From assembly GCF_000010665.1 (NCBI RefSeq), contig NC_012796.1, forward strand, positions 1,758,501 to 1,822,500: a stretch of DNA of 64,000 bases, read 5' to 3'. Position numbers and translations under genes: made by a program. The notes below the pieces were generated by a model that made no database searches, was not told the origin of the DNA, and saw only the letters and a program-made list of their open reading frames with translations. The first letter of the stretch is position 1. Every line of letters begins with the position of its first letter. This document shows positions 1 to 8,073 of this stretch, piece after piece. The stretch comes from Solidesulfovibrio magneticus RS-1. Lineage in GTDB: Bacteria > Desulfobacterota > Desulfovibrionia > Desulfovibrionales > Desulfovibrionaceae.

Positions 1-712
1 GCTGGCAGAGCTTGCGCTCGGGCTGGCCGGACTCGGGGTTGGTTTCCTTGAAGCCCACCACGCGCTCGGCGATGGCGAACTCCTCGTCGGCCATGGCCAG
101 GAAACGGGTGGCCTTTCGGGTGTAGTCCTTGGCCAGGAGCACGGCGGCGTCTTTTTTGAGGGCGATATGGGCCAGCAGGAACTTCATCAGTCCACGGTAA
201 GCGTCCTGCATGTAGAGCACCTCGGCCCCGAGGATGGCGTCGAAGCGCCGGCCCAGTCGGTCGGCCGTGAAGTCGGCCCGGGCGACCTTGGCCCGGTGGG
301 CCAGGCCGTTATGCAGGATGTTTATTTGCGTAAAAAGCAGCGCGTCGGGGTGGATGTCGGTGAGCAGGGTGTCATAGCCGGCGGCGGCGGCGAAAAGTCC
401 GGCCACGCCGATGCCGCAGCCGACTTCCAGGGCCGAGCGACCGGCCGGATCGCCCAGGCCGGGCAGGCCGTGGGCCAGCAGCACGGCCCCGGGCCATACG
501 GCGGCCCAGTAGGGCAGCTCCACCGGGCCGTCGCCGGCGGCGGCGAGCTGGCGGTCAATGAGCGCGGCCACGTCGGCGATTTGCAGGAGCTCCAGGCGGG
601 TGTCGCCCACGGCCACGGGTTCAAAGCAGACGTCGTAGCGGCAGCGAGCCGCGTCGAGCAGTTCGTCGAGGGGGGCGTCAAGAGCGATGGCTGTGTCCAC
701 AAATACTCCCAT
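1..712 (-). CDS. class I SAM-dependent methyltransferase, 3' part missing
   Basis: The reading frame starts at 712 and is still open at the left window edge, so the C-terminus is missing. About 237 residues are visible. The glycine-rich SAM-binding motif is EVGCGIGVAG (about residues 85-95), followed by an acidic LLTDIHPDA strand. This layout, and PYWAAVWPGA before motif I, resembles the small lysine methyltransferases of the METTL/ETFB type. That is a family-level guess; the substrate is unknown. The start is uncertain: no good Shine-Dalgarno precedes this ATG and an in-frame TTG lies 21 bases upstream. It is separated by a terminator from the tRNA pair transcribed towards it, so it probably has its own promoter. 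Confidence 0.75.
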   Translation of the reverse strand, partial: MGVFVDTAIALDAPLDELLDAARCRYDVCFEPVAVGDTRLELLQIADVAALIDRQLAAAGDGPVELPYWAAVWPGAVLLAHGLPGLGDPAGRSALEVGCGIGVAGLFAAAAGYDTLLTDIHPDALLFTQINILHNGLAHRAKVARADFTADRLGRRFDAILGAEVLYMQDAYRGLMKFLLAHIALKKDAAVLLAKDYTRKATRFLAMADEEFAIAERVVGFKETNPESGQPERKLCQ

Positions 713-758
713 TGCGGTATGAATTTCCGGCAATAGCCCAAGAGCAGGGACAAGGCAA

Positions 759-790
759 AGAAAAAGGGCCGGCTTTGCGGGCCGGCCCTT
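759..790 (-). terminator. Rho-independent terminator after the tRNA pair
   Basis: On the minus strand an 8-bp stem GGGCCGGC/GCCGGCCC with a 7-base loop is followed by a run of T. It lies just beyond the tRNA-Gly 3' end, so it ends the Cys-Gly tRNA transcript. Confidence 0.85.
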
Positions 791-802
791 GCGATTTTCA
801 TT

Positions 803-877
<75 letters not shown>

Positions 878-892
878 TCAAAGATCAGCTTG

Positions 893-967
<75 letters not shown>

Positions 968-986
968 TCGTTTCAAGGAGTCCGAG

Positions 987-1015
987 TATTTACTCGCTGC
1001 CGGCCCGGTTGTCAA
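987..1015 (-). promoter_or_regulatory. sigma-70 promoter of the tRNA-Cys/tRNA-Gly operon
   Basis: On the minus strand a perfect -35 TTGACA (1015-1010) and a -10 TAAATA (992-987) are separated by 17 bases. The -10 ends 20 bases before the mature tRNA-Cys 5' end, as expected for a tRNA promoter. Confidence 0.85.
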
Positions 1016-1414
1016 CGACTTTGTTCAACTTTTTTTCCGTCCGGTCCGGCTCGGCGGGGCGGCCGCCGTTGCCGAGGCGCATAACTGTCAAAATCCGGCC
1101 CGCTCGTCAACAGGAAATTTTCAATTTTTCAATTTTTGACCATAAAACACTGATATTAATTGCATATTTTTTCCATCCAAAAGCCGTTTTCGGGGCCGCT
1201 TCGGCCCGCATTCGGGGCGGATGTTGCGGGGTGTCCCGTCATGGGCCGGGATTTCCTGGGTTTTTCTTGGGCCTGACCGGCCCGGGCGGGACCTCATCGA
1301 CCCGGCACCGCCAGTGCCGGCAGCCCGGATTGCCCTTGGCCGGCCAGCAGCTTCCCACGCTCCGAGGGCGGCGAATCTTCTTGTCGGCCAAGCTCCGGGC
1401 CGGCCCACCCCCAT
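1016..1414. other. intergenic stretch with an AT-rich block
   Basis: No gene is seen between the tRNA promoter and the hsp20 terminator. The block at about 1108-1185 is strikingly AT-rich for this chromosome and includes three near-tandem TTTTTCAA-like octamers (about 1118-1139). The rest is GC-rich with no convincing coding signal. The AT block may bind nucleoid proteins, but nothing in the sequence proves a role. Confidence 0.5.
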
Positions 1415-1444
1415 AAAAAGCCGCCGAGGCGGACCTCGGCGGCT
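1415..1444 (-). terminator. Rho-independent terminator of the small heat-shock gene
   Basis: On the minus strand an 11-bp perfect stem AGCCGCCGAGG/CCTCGGCGGCT with a 4-base loop is followed by five T. It sits 33 bases past the hsp20 stop codon. Confidence 0.9.
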
Positions 1445-1477
1445 TGGGGGATTGGGGAGGGGAACGCTTGCGAGGGG

Positions 1478-1936
1478 TCAGCTTTGCTGAATGGGAATGG
1501 AGCGGGCGGCGGCCTCGGCGTCGCGGGGCAGGGTCACGGTGAGCACGCCCTTGTCGAAGTTCGCCTTGGCCTCGGCCTCCTTCACCTTGCCCGGCAGCGG
1601 GATGACGCGGGAGAAGGAGCCGTAGGCGCGCTCAATGCGGTGGTAGTCGTCCTTCTTCTCCTCGCCCTCGAACTTCTTTTCGCCCCGCAGGATCAAGACG
1701 TCGTTCTCCACGGTCAGGGTCACATCCTTGGGATCAAGCCCCGGGAGTTCGGCCTTGACCGTGACCACTCCCTCGGCTTCGCTGACGTCCACGGCCGGGT
1801 AGGCCATGTCCCTGAACAGCGGCCCCAGGGCGGTTGCGGGTTCGCGCCAGAAGTCTTCCATGAGATCGGCCAGGCTCGCGGGCCGGCGCACGGCCACGGA
1901 GCGCTCGCGAAGACGCGGCAACAAATGCTTGAACAT
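1478..1936 (-). CDS. Hsp20 / alpha-crystallin family small heat-shock protein
   Basis: The 152-residue protein is a small heat-shock chaperone of the IbpA/Hsp20 type; these hold unfolding proteins in the cytoplasm until ATP-driven chaperones act. The alpha-crystallin domain runs from about residue 45 to 140, with AELPGLDPKDVTLTVEND in the middle and the GVLTVTLPR signature near the end. The start has a textbook AAGGAGGT at the right distance. The gene stands alone, with its own promoter-like sequence and a strong terminator. No CIRCE element is visible. Confidence 0.93.
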   Translation of the reverse strand: MFKHLLPRLRERSVAVRRPASLADLMEDFWREPATALGPLFRDMAYPAVDVSEAEGVVTVKAELPGLDPKDVTLTVENDVLILRGEKKFEGEEKKDDYHRIERAYGSFSRVIPLPGKVKEAEAKANFDKGVLTVTLPRDAEAAARSIPIQQS

Positions 1937-1972
1937 AGCCCATACCTCCTTGGAGAAATGGATTATGTAAAC

Positions 1973-2000
1973 TTTATAAGCACGCCGTCCGGCCAGTCAA
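1973..2000 (-). promoter_or_regulatory. putative promoter of the small heat-shock gene
   Basis: On the minus strand TTGACT and TATAAA are separated by 16 bases, ending about 36 bases before the start codon. The -35 box lies in the loop of the dyad at 1981-2015, so that dyad could overlap a regulator site. Confidence 0.5.
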
Positions 2001-2015
2001 GGCACGGACGGCGTG
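1981..2015 (-). terminator. hairpin downstream of the serine hydrolase gene
   Basis: A perfect 10-bp dyad CACGCCGTCC/GGACGGCGTG with a 15-base loop lies 11 bases past the stop codon at 2027. The T tract after it on the minus strand is poor (TTATAAAG). It may be a weak terminator or, because it surrounds the hsp20 -35 box, an operator. Confidence 0.4.
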
Positions 2016-2026
2016 TCGGGGTAGGG

Positions 2027-3139
2027 TCAGGACTTGATGGATTTGCCGGTCAACAGCTCCAAAAGCCGCCAGCTCTCCTTGGTGAAGTCGCCCTCGGTGT
2101 CGCTTAAAAAGACCACGGCCGAGCGGTCAGCCGGCGACATGAGGACCAGGGCGAAATAGCCGCCCGAGCGGCCGGCGTGGAGCACGTAGGCCTTGCCGGC
2201 GAAATTCATGACGTTCCAGAAATAGCCGATGTACAGCGCCGGGATGTCCGAGACGTGTTTGCGCGGCAGATGGGCGAAAAGCGCGGCCGGCAGGATGGGC
2301 GTCTGGACCAGGCCCAGGTTGGCGGCCGCGTAGGCGAGCAGGTCGTCGGCGGTGGAGCGCAGGGCGCCGGCCCCTTCCAGGCCCGTGACCTCCCAGTTGG
2401 GCACGACCTTGCCCTTGTCGTTGTGGCCGTGGGCCAGGCGGGCACGCTGGTCCTCGGACAGGGTCACCCGGGTGTCGGCCATGCCCAACGGGTCGCAGAT
2501 GCGCTCGACCACGAGCTTTTCATAGTCCATCCCGGCGGTCCGGGCCAGGATGTAGCCGCTAAGGGCCGCGCCCATATTGCTGTAATAGAAGTTCTGCCCC
2601 ACCGGCGCGATGGGCTTGGCGGTTTCCAGGGCGCGCAGGAGCAGGCCCGTGGAATAGCCGGCCAGGGGATTGGCGGGGTCCTTGGACGGCAGGTTGTCCG
2701 GGGCCACGGGCAGGCCCGAGGTGTGGGTGGCCAGATCGAGGTGGCTGACCCAGTACAGCGGCGAGTCCTTGCCGATGGTTCCCTCGGGCAGCATGAGGCG
2801 GATGGGGTCGGTGTCGCGCAGCTTGCCGGCGATGACCTCCTGGGCCAGCAGGATGCCGGTGAAGCTCTTGGTGATGGAGCCGATCTCAAAGAGCGTTCGG
2901 CCGTCCGGGGCCTTGGAGCGCGAGGATTCATCGCGCCGGCCGAAACCGTAGACGGCTTTCCCGGCCGGGCTGACGTAGCCGACCACCAGGCCGTGGACGC
3001 GACCGGAGCGGGTCAGCCCCTCGACCACATGGGCCGTGGTCTGGCGGCCGGGCAGGGGGGCGGCACAGGCTGGGCGCGGGGCGGCGGCTCCAAGGGCGGC
3101 CAGGACGAAAAGCATGGCGACGCAACGGAAAAACGGCAT
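2027..3139 (-). CDS. serine beta-lactamase-like hydrolase, secreted
   Basis: The 370-residue protein has the class C beta-lactamase/DD-peptidase/esterase fold motifs in order: S88-x-x-K91 (GSITKS), Y186-S-N188 (YYSNMG) and HAG near residue 322 in place of KTG. A signal peptide with a hydrophobic core and an ACAA cleavage region opens the protein, so it should act in the periplasm. Family members include peptidases, esterases and true beta-lactamases; the substrate cannot be read from sequence. The gene starts 14 bases after the DUF523/DUF1722 gene, so they are probably co-transcribed. Confidence 0.88.
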   Translation of the reverse strand: MPFFRCVAMLFVLAALGAAAPRPACAAPLPGRQTTAHVVEGLTRSGRVHGLVVGYVSPAGKAVYGFGRRDESSRSKAPDGRTLFEIGSITKSFTGILLAQEVIAGKLRDTDPIRLMLPEGTIGKDSPLYWVSHLDLATHTSGLPVAPDNLPSKDPANPLAGYSTGLLLRALETAKPIAPVGQNFYYSNMGAALSGYILARTAGMDYEKLVVERICDPLGMADTRVTLSEDQRARLAHGHNDKGKVVPNWEVTGLEGAGALRSTADDLLAYAAANLGLVQTPILPAALFAHLPRKHVSDIPALYIGYFWNVMNFAGKAYVLHAGRSGGYFALVLMSPADRSAVVFLSDTEGDFTKESWRLLELLTGKSIKS

Positions 3140-3153
3140 GGGAACGCTCCGGT

Positions 3154-4113
3154 TCAGGCGTGGTTGCGCAGTTTGAGTTCAATGGGGTGAGGGGCCAAGT
3201 AGGCCTGGTCCTTTAAATAGGCCACGTCGTATTTGCGGGTGAAGTGGGCGATGAGCGTTACGGGAACGATGAGCGGGGTAAGCCCCAGGCGGTAGTTGGC
3301 GATGACTTCGTTGAGTTCCGCTTTCTCGTAGGTGGTCAACACTTTTTTGAAATAGCCCATGGCGTGCTGGAGCACGTTGGCGTGCTTGGCCGGGGTGGCC
3401 GGCAGGGCCAGGGTTTTCATGAGCAGGGTCTCGTAGGCATGGACGAGGCCGTCGGCCGGCCATTTGCTGGCTTCGGCCGTGAGCCGGCCGATTTGCCGGG
3501 CCAGCTCCGGGCTGTGGGCCATGAACAGCAGCTTGTGCCCGGCGGTGAAGGCGATGAGTCGCGAAACCAGGGTCGAGCGGCCGTCGCCGGCCACGGCGTC
3601 GCGGAAGCGCTGCATGGCAAATATGCGTTCGATGAAGTTTTCCCGCAGCTTGTCGTCGTGGAGCCTCCCTTCGTCCTCTACCGGGATCAGCGGAAAGCGG
3701 TCCATGAAGGCCCGGGCGAAAAGACCGACCCCGCGTTCGGCCGGAGCACCCTTATCATTATAGACCTTGATCCGGGTCATGCCGCTGGAGGGCGACTTGG
3801 CCTTGAAGATGAAACCGCACAGTCGCTCCTCGGCCAGTTCGGCCACGCGCCCCGCTGCCCAGGCGTTCATGCGCTCGGTGAGATCGACGCCGGTCTTGAT
3901 GGTGACCAGGCGCGGGGCCTCGGGGTCGCCGACCAACCGCATGGCTTCGCGCGGCACGCCCAGGCCGCATTCGACCTCCGGGCACACGGGCACGAATTCA
4001 AAATAGCGGCCCAGGGTATCGACGACGTAGCTGTCGCGTTTGTGGCCGCCGTCGTAGCGGACGGGATTGCCGAGCAGGCAGGAGCTGACCCCGACACGTA
4101 TGGAATCCGACAT
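3154..4113 (-). CDS. DUF523 and DUF1722 (YbgA-like) domain protein
   Basis: The 319-residue protein joins two domains often fused in bacteria. An N-terminal DUF523 covers about residues 1-150, with cysteines in VSSCLLG and VCPEVECGLG. A C-terminal DUF1722/YbgA domain follows from about 165. Function is not established; the cysteines could bind a metal. The frame is open upstream to 4224, but GGAGG sits 6 bases before the ATG at 4113, and the upstream extension is translated repeat sequence. That fixes the start at 4113. It leads a two-gene transcript with the serine hydrolase. Confidence 0.88.
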   Translation of the reverse strand: MSDSIRVGVSSCLLGNPVRYDGGHKRDSYVVDTLGRYFEFVPVCPEVECGLGVPREAMRLVGDPEAPRLVTIKTGVDLTERMNAWAAGRVAELAEERLCGFIFKAKSPSSGMTRIKVYNDKGAPAERGVGLFARAFMDRFPLIPVEDEGRLHDDKLRENFIERIFAMQRFRDAVAGDGRSTLVSRLIAFTAGHKLLFMAHSPELARQIGRLTAEASKWPADGLVHAYETLLMKTLALPATPAKHANVLQHAMGYFKKVLTTYEKAELNEVIANYRLGLTPLIVPVTLIAHFTRKYDVAYLKDQAYLAPHPIELKLRNHA

Positions 4114-4168
4114 TTTTTCCTCCAACCCCAATACGTCCGCCAGCCCAGTCCCCCCTTTTTCTTCGAAT

Positions 4169-4213
4169 GGGGGGTCCGGGGGCCTCAGGCCCCCGGCCGC
4201 CGGAGGCATCTTC
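4169..4213 (+). repeat. modular hairpin repeat, copy 1
   Basis: Stem CCGGGGGCC with loop-side CTCA and arm GGCCCCCGG, followed by the common tail GCCGCCGGAGGC. It lies between the divergent starts of the DUF523 gene and the HAD hydrolase gene. Confidence 0.85.
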
Positions 4214-4333
4214 CCTCTTCGCAATTCCCGACTTGCTTGGGACGCTCTTTACGGCTACAGCCTTGCGGGCGTTTTCCGTATATACGGCCTTCGGGCCGGC
4301 ATGGGAAGCGACGCCGCGAGAAATGGGGGAACC

Positions 4334-4960
4334 ATGAGCCAGGTATGTGGACTTCGGGCCGTGTTTTTCGATTTCGGCGGCGTGTTGGCCGAGGAGGGCT
4401 TTCGCCAGGCGCTCATCGACATCGCCCGGGAGGCCGGTCGCGATCCGGCCGAGGTGGTGCCGGCGGCCTATGAGATGGCCTGGACCACGCGGTTCGTGGT
4501 CGGCGGCTGCGACGAGGCCGGGTTTTGGCAGGCCTTTCGCAAGGCCACGGGCATTGCGGCCGACGACGCGCATCTGACCGAGGTGGTGCTGTCGCGGTTC
4601 GTGCCCCGGCCCTACATGTTCGCCCTGGCCGACGCGGTGCGCGGCCTGGGCCTTAAGACCGCGATCTTAAGCGACCAGACCGAGTGGCTGGCCCGGCTTG
4701 ACGCCCGGCATGACGTCTTTTCCCATTTCGATCAGGTCTTTAACAGCTACCATCACGGCACGTCCAAGCGCGAGGCGGCGTTTTTCGAGCTGGCCCTGGC
4801 GGCCATGGACGTGACGGCCGGGGAGTCTCTTTTCATCGACGACGCGGCCCACAATACGGAACTGGCCGCCCGACTGGGCTTTAAAACCCTTTTATACCGG
4901 GACCGGGAGTCGTTTTTCGCCGAACTGGCCGACCTGTGCCCGCCCCTTGGAGCGCTTTAA
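4334..4960 (+). CDS. HAD-superfamily hydrolase
   Basis: The 208-residue protein has HAD motif I in VFFDFGGVLAEEG (nucleophile Asp about residue 12, second motif position Gly rather than Asp). Motif II is ILSDQTEW and motif IV is LFIDDAAHN. It resembles the YihX/epoxide-hydrolase-N-like HAD phosphatases, in which DFGGV replaces DxD. The substrate is unknown. ATG at 4334 is preceded by GGGGGA; the longer frame upstream runs through repeat DNA. The stop codon abuts the psd start with no gap, so the two are probably translationally coupled. Confidence 0.82.
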   Translation: MSQVCGLRAVFFDFGGVLAEEGFRQALIDIAREAGRDPAEVVPAAYEMAWTTRFVVGGCDEAGFWQAFRKATGIAADDAHLTEVVLSRFVPRPYMFALADAVRGLGLKTAILSDQTEWLARLDARHDVFSHFDQVFNSYHHGTSKREAAFFELALAAMDVTAGESLFIDDAAHNTELAARLGFKTLLYRDRESFFAELADLCPPLGAL

Positions 4961-5605
4961 ATGTATAAGCCCATTTGCGGCCTGGCCCGCGACGGACTGC
5001 CCATCATCGGCGTTTTCGCCCTGGCGACCCTGGTTTTCGCCCTGCTGCGCTGGCCTTGCCTAGCCACCATCAGCCTGTTGTCCACGATTTTTTCCTTCAA
5101 TTTCTTCCGCGACCCGGACCGCACCTCGCCCACGGAAAACGGCATAGCCGTGTCCCCGGCCGACGGCGTGGTCTGCAAGCTCGGCGAGGCGGCGGACCCG
5201 ATCACGGGCGAGATGCGCCAGGTCGTGTGCGTGTTCATGAACGTTTTTAACGTCCACGTGAACCGCTCGCCGGTCACGGGCGTGGTTTCGGAAGTGCGCT
5301 ACATTCCCGGCAAATTCTTCAACGCTTCCCTGGACAAGGCTTCCACGGACAACGAGCGCAACGTCATTGTCGTCACCGATGCCGAGGGCGCGCGGTTTAC
5401 CGTGGTGCAGATCGCGGGGCTGATTGCCCGGCGCATCGTCTGCCCGGCCAAGGCCGGCGATACGCTTTCGCGCGGCGAACGGTACGGCATGATCAAGTTC
5501 GGGTCGCGCCTTGACGTCTATCTGCCCCATGGCTATCATCCGGCTGTCGCCATGGGCCAGAAAACCATGGCCGGTGTCACCGTTTTGGCGAAAAAGGCCG
5601 ACTAA
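4961..5605 (+). CDS. psd: phosphatidylserine decarboxylase, short (PSD-A) type
   Basis: The enzyme turns phosphatidylserine into phosphatidylethanolamine at the inner membrane. The 214-residue length matches the short PSD class. Two N-terminal hydrophobic segments (about 12-47) anchor it. Conserved ADG (Asp68), NVHVNR (His99) and the self-cleavage site Gly181-Ser182 in KFGSRLD are present; Ser182 becomes the pyruvoyl cofactor. It begins immediately after the HAD stop and is followed 33 bases later by pssA, which makes its substrate. Confidence 0.95.
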   Translation: MYKPICGLARDGLPIIGVFALATLVFALLRWPCLATISLLSTIFSFNFFRDPDRTSPTENGIAVSPADGVVCKLGEAADPITGEMRQVVCVFMNVFNVHVNRSPVTGVVSEVRYIPGKFFNASLDKASTDNERNVIVVTDAEGARFTVVQIAGLIARRIVCPAKAGDTLSRGERYGMIKFGSRLDVYLPHGYHPAVAMGQKTMAGVTVLAKKAD

Positions 5606-5638
5606 CCGGGCTTGCCCCGTTGACGATCACGTAGCGAG

Positions 5639-6409
5639 ATGGAAGAAAAAGTCACCCAGAGCCGGGCTCGCAGGAGCGTGTATATCCTGCCGAACCTGTT
5701 CACCATGGCAAGCCTGTTCGCGGGCTTTCTGGGGGTGCTTTGGGCTATCGAAGGGCAGTTTGACATGACGGCCCTGGCCATTCTCTTCTCCTGCCTTTTC
5801 GATGGCCTTGACGGCAAGGTGGCCCGGCTCACCGGCACCAGCAGCGATTTTGGCGTGCAGTTCGACTCCCTGGCCGATCTCGTGGCCTTCGGCGTGGCCC
5901 CGGCCATCATGGTCTACCAGTGGCAGCTGGCCCGCTTCGGCCGCCTGGGGATTCTGGCCGCCTTCATGCTCGTGGCCTGCGGCGCGCTGCGGCTCGCCCG
6001 GTTCAACGTCATGTCCGGCAAGACCACCACCTCCAAGAAGTTCTTCGTGGGCCTGCCCATCCCGGCCGCTGGCTGCATGATCGCGCTGTTTTTCATGTTC
6101 GAGCGCTATCTGCCCGACGACATCGCCGCCGCTGTCATCCCCAAGGCCTGCCTCGTGCTCGTGTACGCCTTGTCCTTCCTCATGGTCAGCCGCGTGCGCT
6201 ACGCGTCGTTTAAGGAACTCGGGCTGGTCAAGGCCCATCCCTTCAGCGCCATGGTCACGGCGCTGCTGCTTTTCGTCGTGGTCGCCTCCGAGCCCTGGCT
6301 CATGGGCTTCCTGCTCTTTTCCGCCTACCTCATCTCCGGCATCTTCTACACCTTCTTCATTCTGCCGCGCCGCACCAAGCTACGGGAGCCCCTCCAGGAG
6401 CTCTCATAA
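5639..6409 (+). CDS. pssA: CDP-diacylglycerol--serine O-phosphatidyltransferase
   Basis: This integral membrane enzyme makes phosphatidylserine from CDP-diacylglycerol and serine. The 256-residue protein carries the full CDP-alcohol phosphotransferase motif: D55-x2-D58-G59-x2-A62-R63-x8-G72-x3-D76-x3-D80. Several membrane helices follow. Length and order fit the type II PssA found beside psd in many bacteria. The Shine-Dalgarno is weak (AGCGAG), but no better start exists. It forms a phosphatidylethanolamine pathway unit with psd. Confidence 0.95.
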   Translation: MEEKVTQSRARRSVYILPNLFTMASLFAGFLGVLWAIEGQFDMTALAILFSCLFDGLDGKVARLTGTSSDFGVQFDSLADLVAFGVAPAIMVYQWQLARFGRLGILAAFMLVACGALRLARFNVMSGKTTTSKKFFVGLPIPAAGCMIALFFMFERYLPDDIAAAVIPKACLVLVYALSFLMVSRVRYASFKELGLVKAHPFSAMVTALLLFVVVASEPWLMGFLLFSAYLISGIFYTFFILPRRTKLREPLQELS

Positions 6410-6531
6410 CACCGTTATCCCCTTTTTGACATTTCTTGTCACTTGCCCCGGCCCAGGCCAACCAGAGTGCCTCGGCGCGTGCTCACGCGCGCCTGATCCT
6501 CTCCGCATAAGCGGAGAAAGGGGAGACCCTC

Positions 6532-8073
6532 ATGTCCGACGACAACAGGGTATACATCTTTGATACCACGCTCCGTGACGGCGAACAGTCGCCCGGAGCC
6601 ACCATGACCCGCGAAGAAAAAGTCCGCATGGCCCGCCAACTCGAAACCCTTGGCGTGGACATCATCGAGGCCGGTTTCCCGGCCGCCAGCGAAGGCGATT
6701 TCCAGGCCGTCTCGGCCATCGCCGCCGCCGTCAAGACCCCGGTGGTGGCCGCCCTGTGCCGGGCCCTGGCCTCGGACATCGACCGGGGCTTTGAAGCCAT
6801 CAAGGGCGCGCAGCGCCGCCGCATCCACACCTTCCTGGCCACCTCCGAGCTGCACATGCAGCACAAGTTGAACAAGACCCCGACCCAGGTTCTCGACATG
6901 ATCGAGGCGGCCGTTTCCCACGCCGCGTCCAAGGGCGTCGAGGTCCAGTTCTCGGCCGAGGACGCCTCACGCTCCGAACCTGCCTTCCTCGTTGCCGCCT
7001 GCGAGCGGGCCATAAACGCCGGCGCGACCATCCTCAACATCCCCGACACCGTGGGCTACGCCCAGCCGGCCGAGTTCGCCGAGCTTATCCGCCACCTCAT
7101 GACCACCGTGCGCGGAGCCGGCGGCGTCACCTTCGCCGTCCACTGCCACAACGACCTGGGCCTGGCCGTGGCCAACACCCTGGCCGCCCTCCACGCCGGC
7201 GCGCGCCAGGCCGAAGTGACGCTCTCCGGCATCGGCGAACGGGCCGGCAACGCCTCCCTGGAGCAGGTCGTCATGGGCCTCAACACCCGGCCCAACTACT
7301 ATAACCTGACCACCGGCATCGTCACCGAGGAGCTTTTCCCCTCCTGCCGCCGCCTGTCGGGCATCATCGGCCAGCCGATTCCGCCCTATGCCCCCATCAT
7401 GGGTCGCAACGCCTTTGCCCACGAGTCCGGCATCCACCAGCACGGCGTGCTCAAGGATCGCCGCACCTACGAGATCATGACTGCCGAGAGCATCGGCCGC
7501 AAAGGCGCTGTGGTGGTGCTTGGCAAACACTCCGGCCGCCATGCTCTGGACGCCAAGGTCAAGGAACTCGGCTATGCTTTAAACGACGAAGAGCTGCTCG
7601 TGGTCTTCGTGGCCGTCAAACAGCTGGCTGACCGCAAGCAGCGCATCCTGGACGAAGACATCGAGGCCCTTATCCTCGAAAAAGTCCTGCGCCGCCCGGA
7701 CCGCTACGCCTTGCAGTTCCTGTCCGTACACTGCGGCAACGTGGAACTCGCGCCCTTTGCCGTGGTCGAAATGCAGGTGGAAGGCCAGACCGTGCGCCAC
7801 TACAGCGCCGGTTCCGGCCCGGTGGACGCGGTCTTTAACGCCGTCTGCCAGGCCGTGGGCCGCAAGCCCGACCTCGAAGAATACCAGATCAACGCCATCA
7901 CCGGCGGCACCGACGCCCAGGGCGAAGTGACCGTGCGCATCAAGGACGGAACCGCGACCACTGTCGGCCGCGGCGTCCACGACGACGTCATCATGGCCAG
8001 TACCCTGGCTTTTATCAACGCGCTCAACCGTTTGGCCAAGAAGGAGGAGGAACGGACATGCCCGCAACTTTAG
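6532..8073 (+). CDS. leuA: 2-isopropylmalate synthase
   Basis: First committed step of leucine synthesis: acetyl-CoA plus 2-oxoisovalerate gives 2-isopropylmalate. The 513-residue length is typical of the short bacterial LeuA. DTTLRDGEQSPGA near the N-terminus and VHCHNDLGLAVANT near residue 205 are the metal-binding HMGL-like signatures. The C-terminal third is the leucine-sensing LeuA dimer domain. Its end overlaps leuC by 16 bases. The 122-base leader contains a small dyad (CTCCGC/GCGGAG, about 6498-6513) but no run of leucine codons, so a classical attenuator is not evident. Confidence 0.96.
   Translation: MSDDNRVYIFDTTLRDGEQSPGATMTREEKVRMARQLETLGVDIIEAGFPAASEGDFQAVSAIAAAVKTPVVAALCRALASDIDRGFEAIKGAQRRRIHTFLATSELHMQHKLNKTPTQVLDMIEAAVSHAASKGVEVQFSAEDASRSEPAFLVAACERAINAGATILNIPDTVGYAQPAEFAELIRHLMTTVRGAGGVTFAVHCHNDLGLAVANTLAALHAGARQAEVTLSGIGERAGNASLEQVVMGLNTRPNYYNLTTGIVTEELFPSCRRLSGIIGQPIPPYAPIMGRNAFAHESGIHQHGVLKDRRTYEIMTAESIGRKGAVVVLGKHSGRHALDAKVKELGYALNDEELLVVFVAVKQLADRKQRILDEDIEALILEKVLRRPDRYALQFLSVHCGNVELAPFAVVEMQVEGQTVRHYSAGSGPVDAVFNAVCQAVGRKPDLEEYQINAITGGTDAQGEVTVRIKDGTATTVGRGVHDDVIMASTLAFINALNRLAKKEEERTCPQL

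Noticed and set aside
4255..4300. Palindrome CCGTATATACGG upstream of the HAD gene as promoter or operator
   Set aside because: A 12-base palindrome is seen at 4276-4287, but no properly spaced -35/-10 pair or second copy supports a role.
6410..6531. Leucine attenuator upstream of leuA
   Set aside because: A dyad exists, but there is no leader peptide with repeated leucine codons and no T-tailed terminator.
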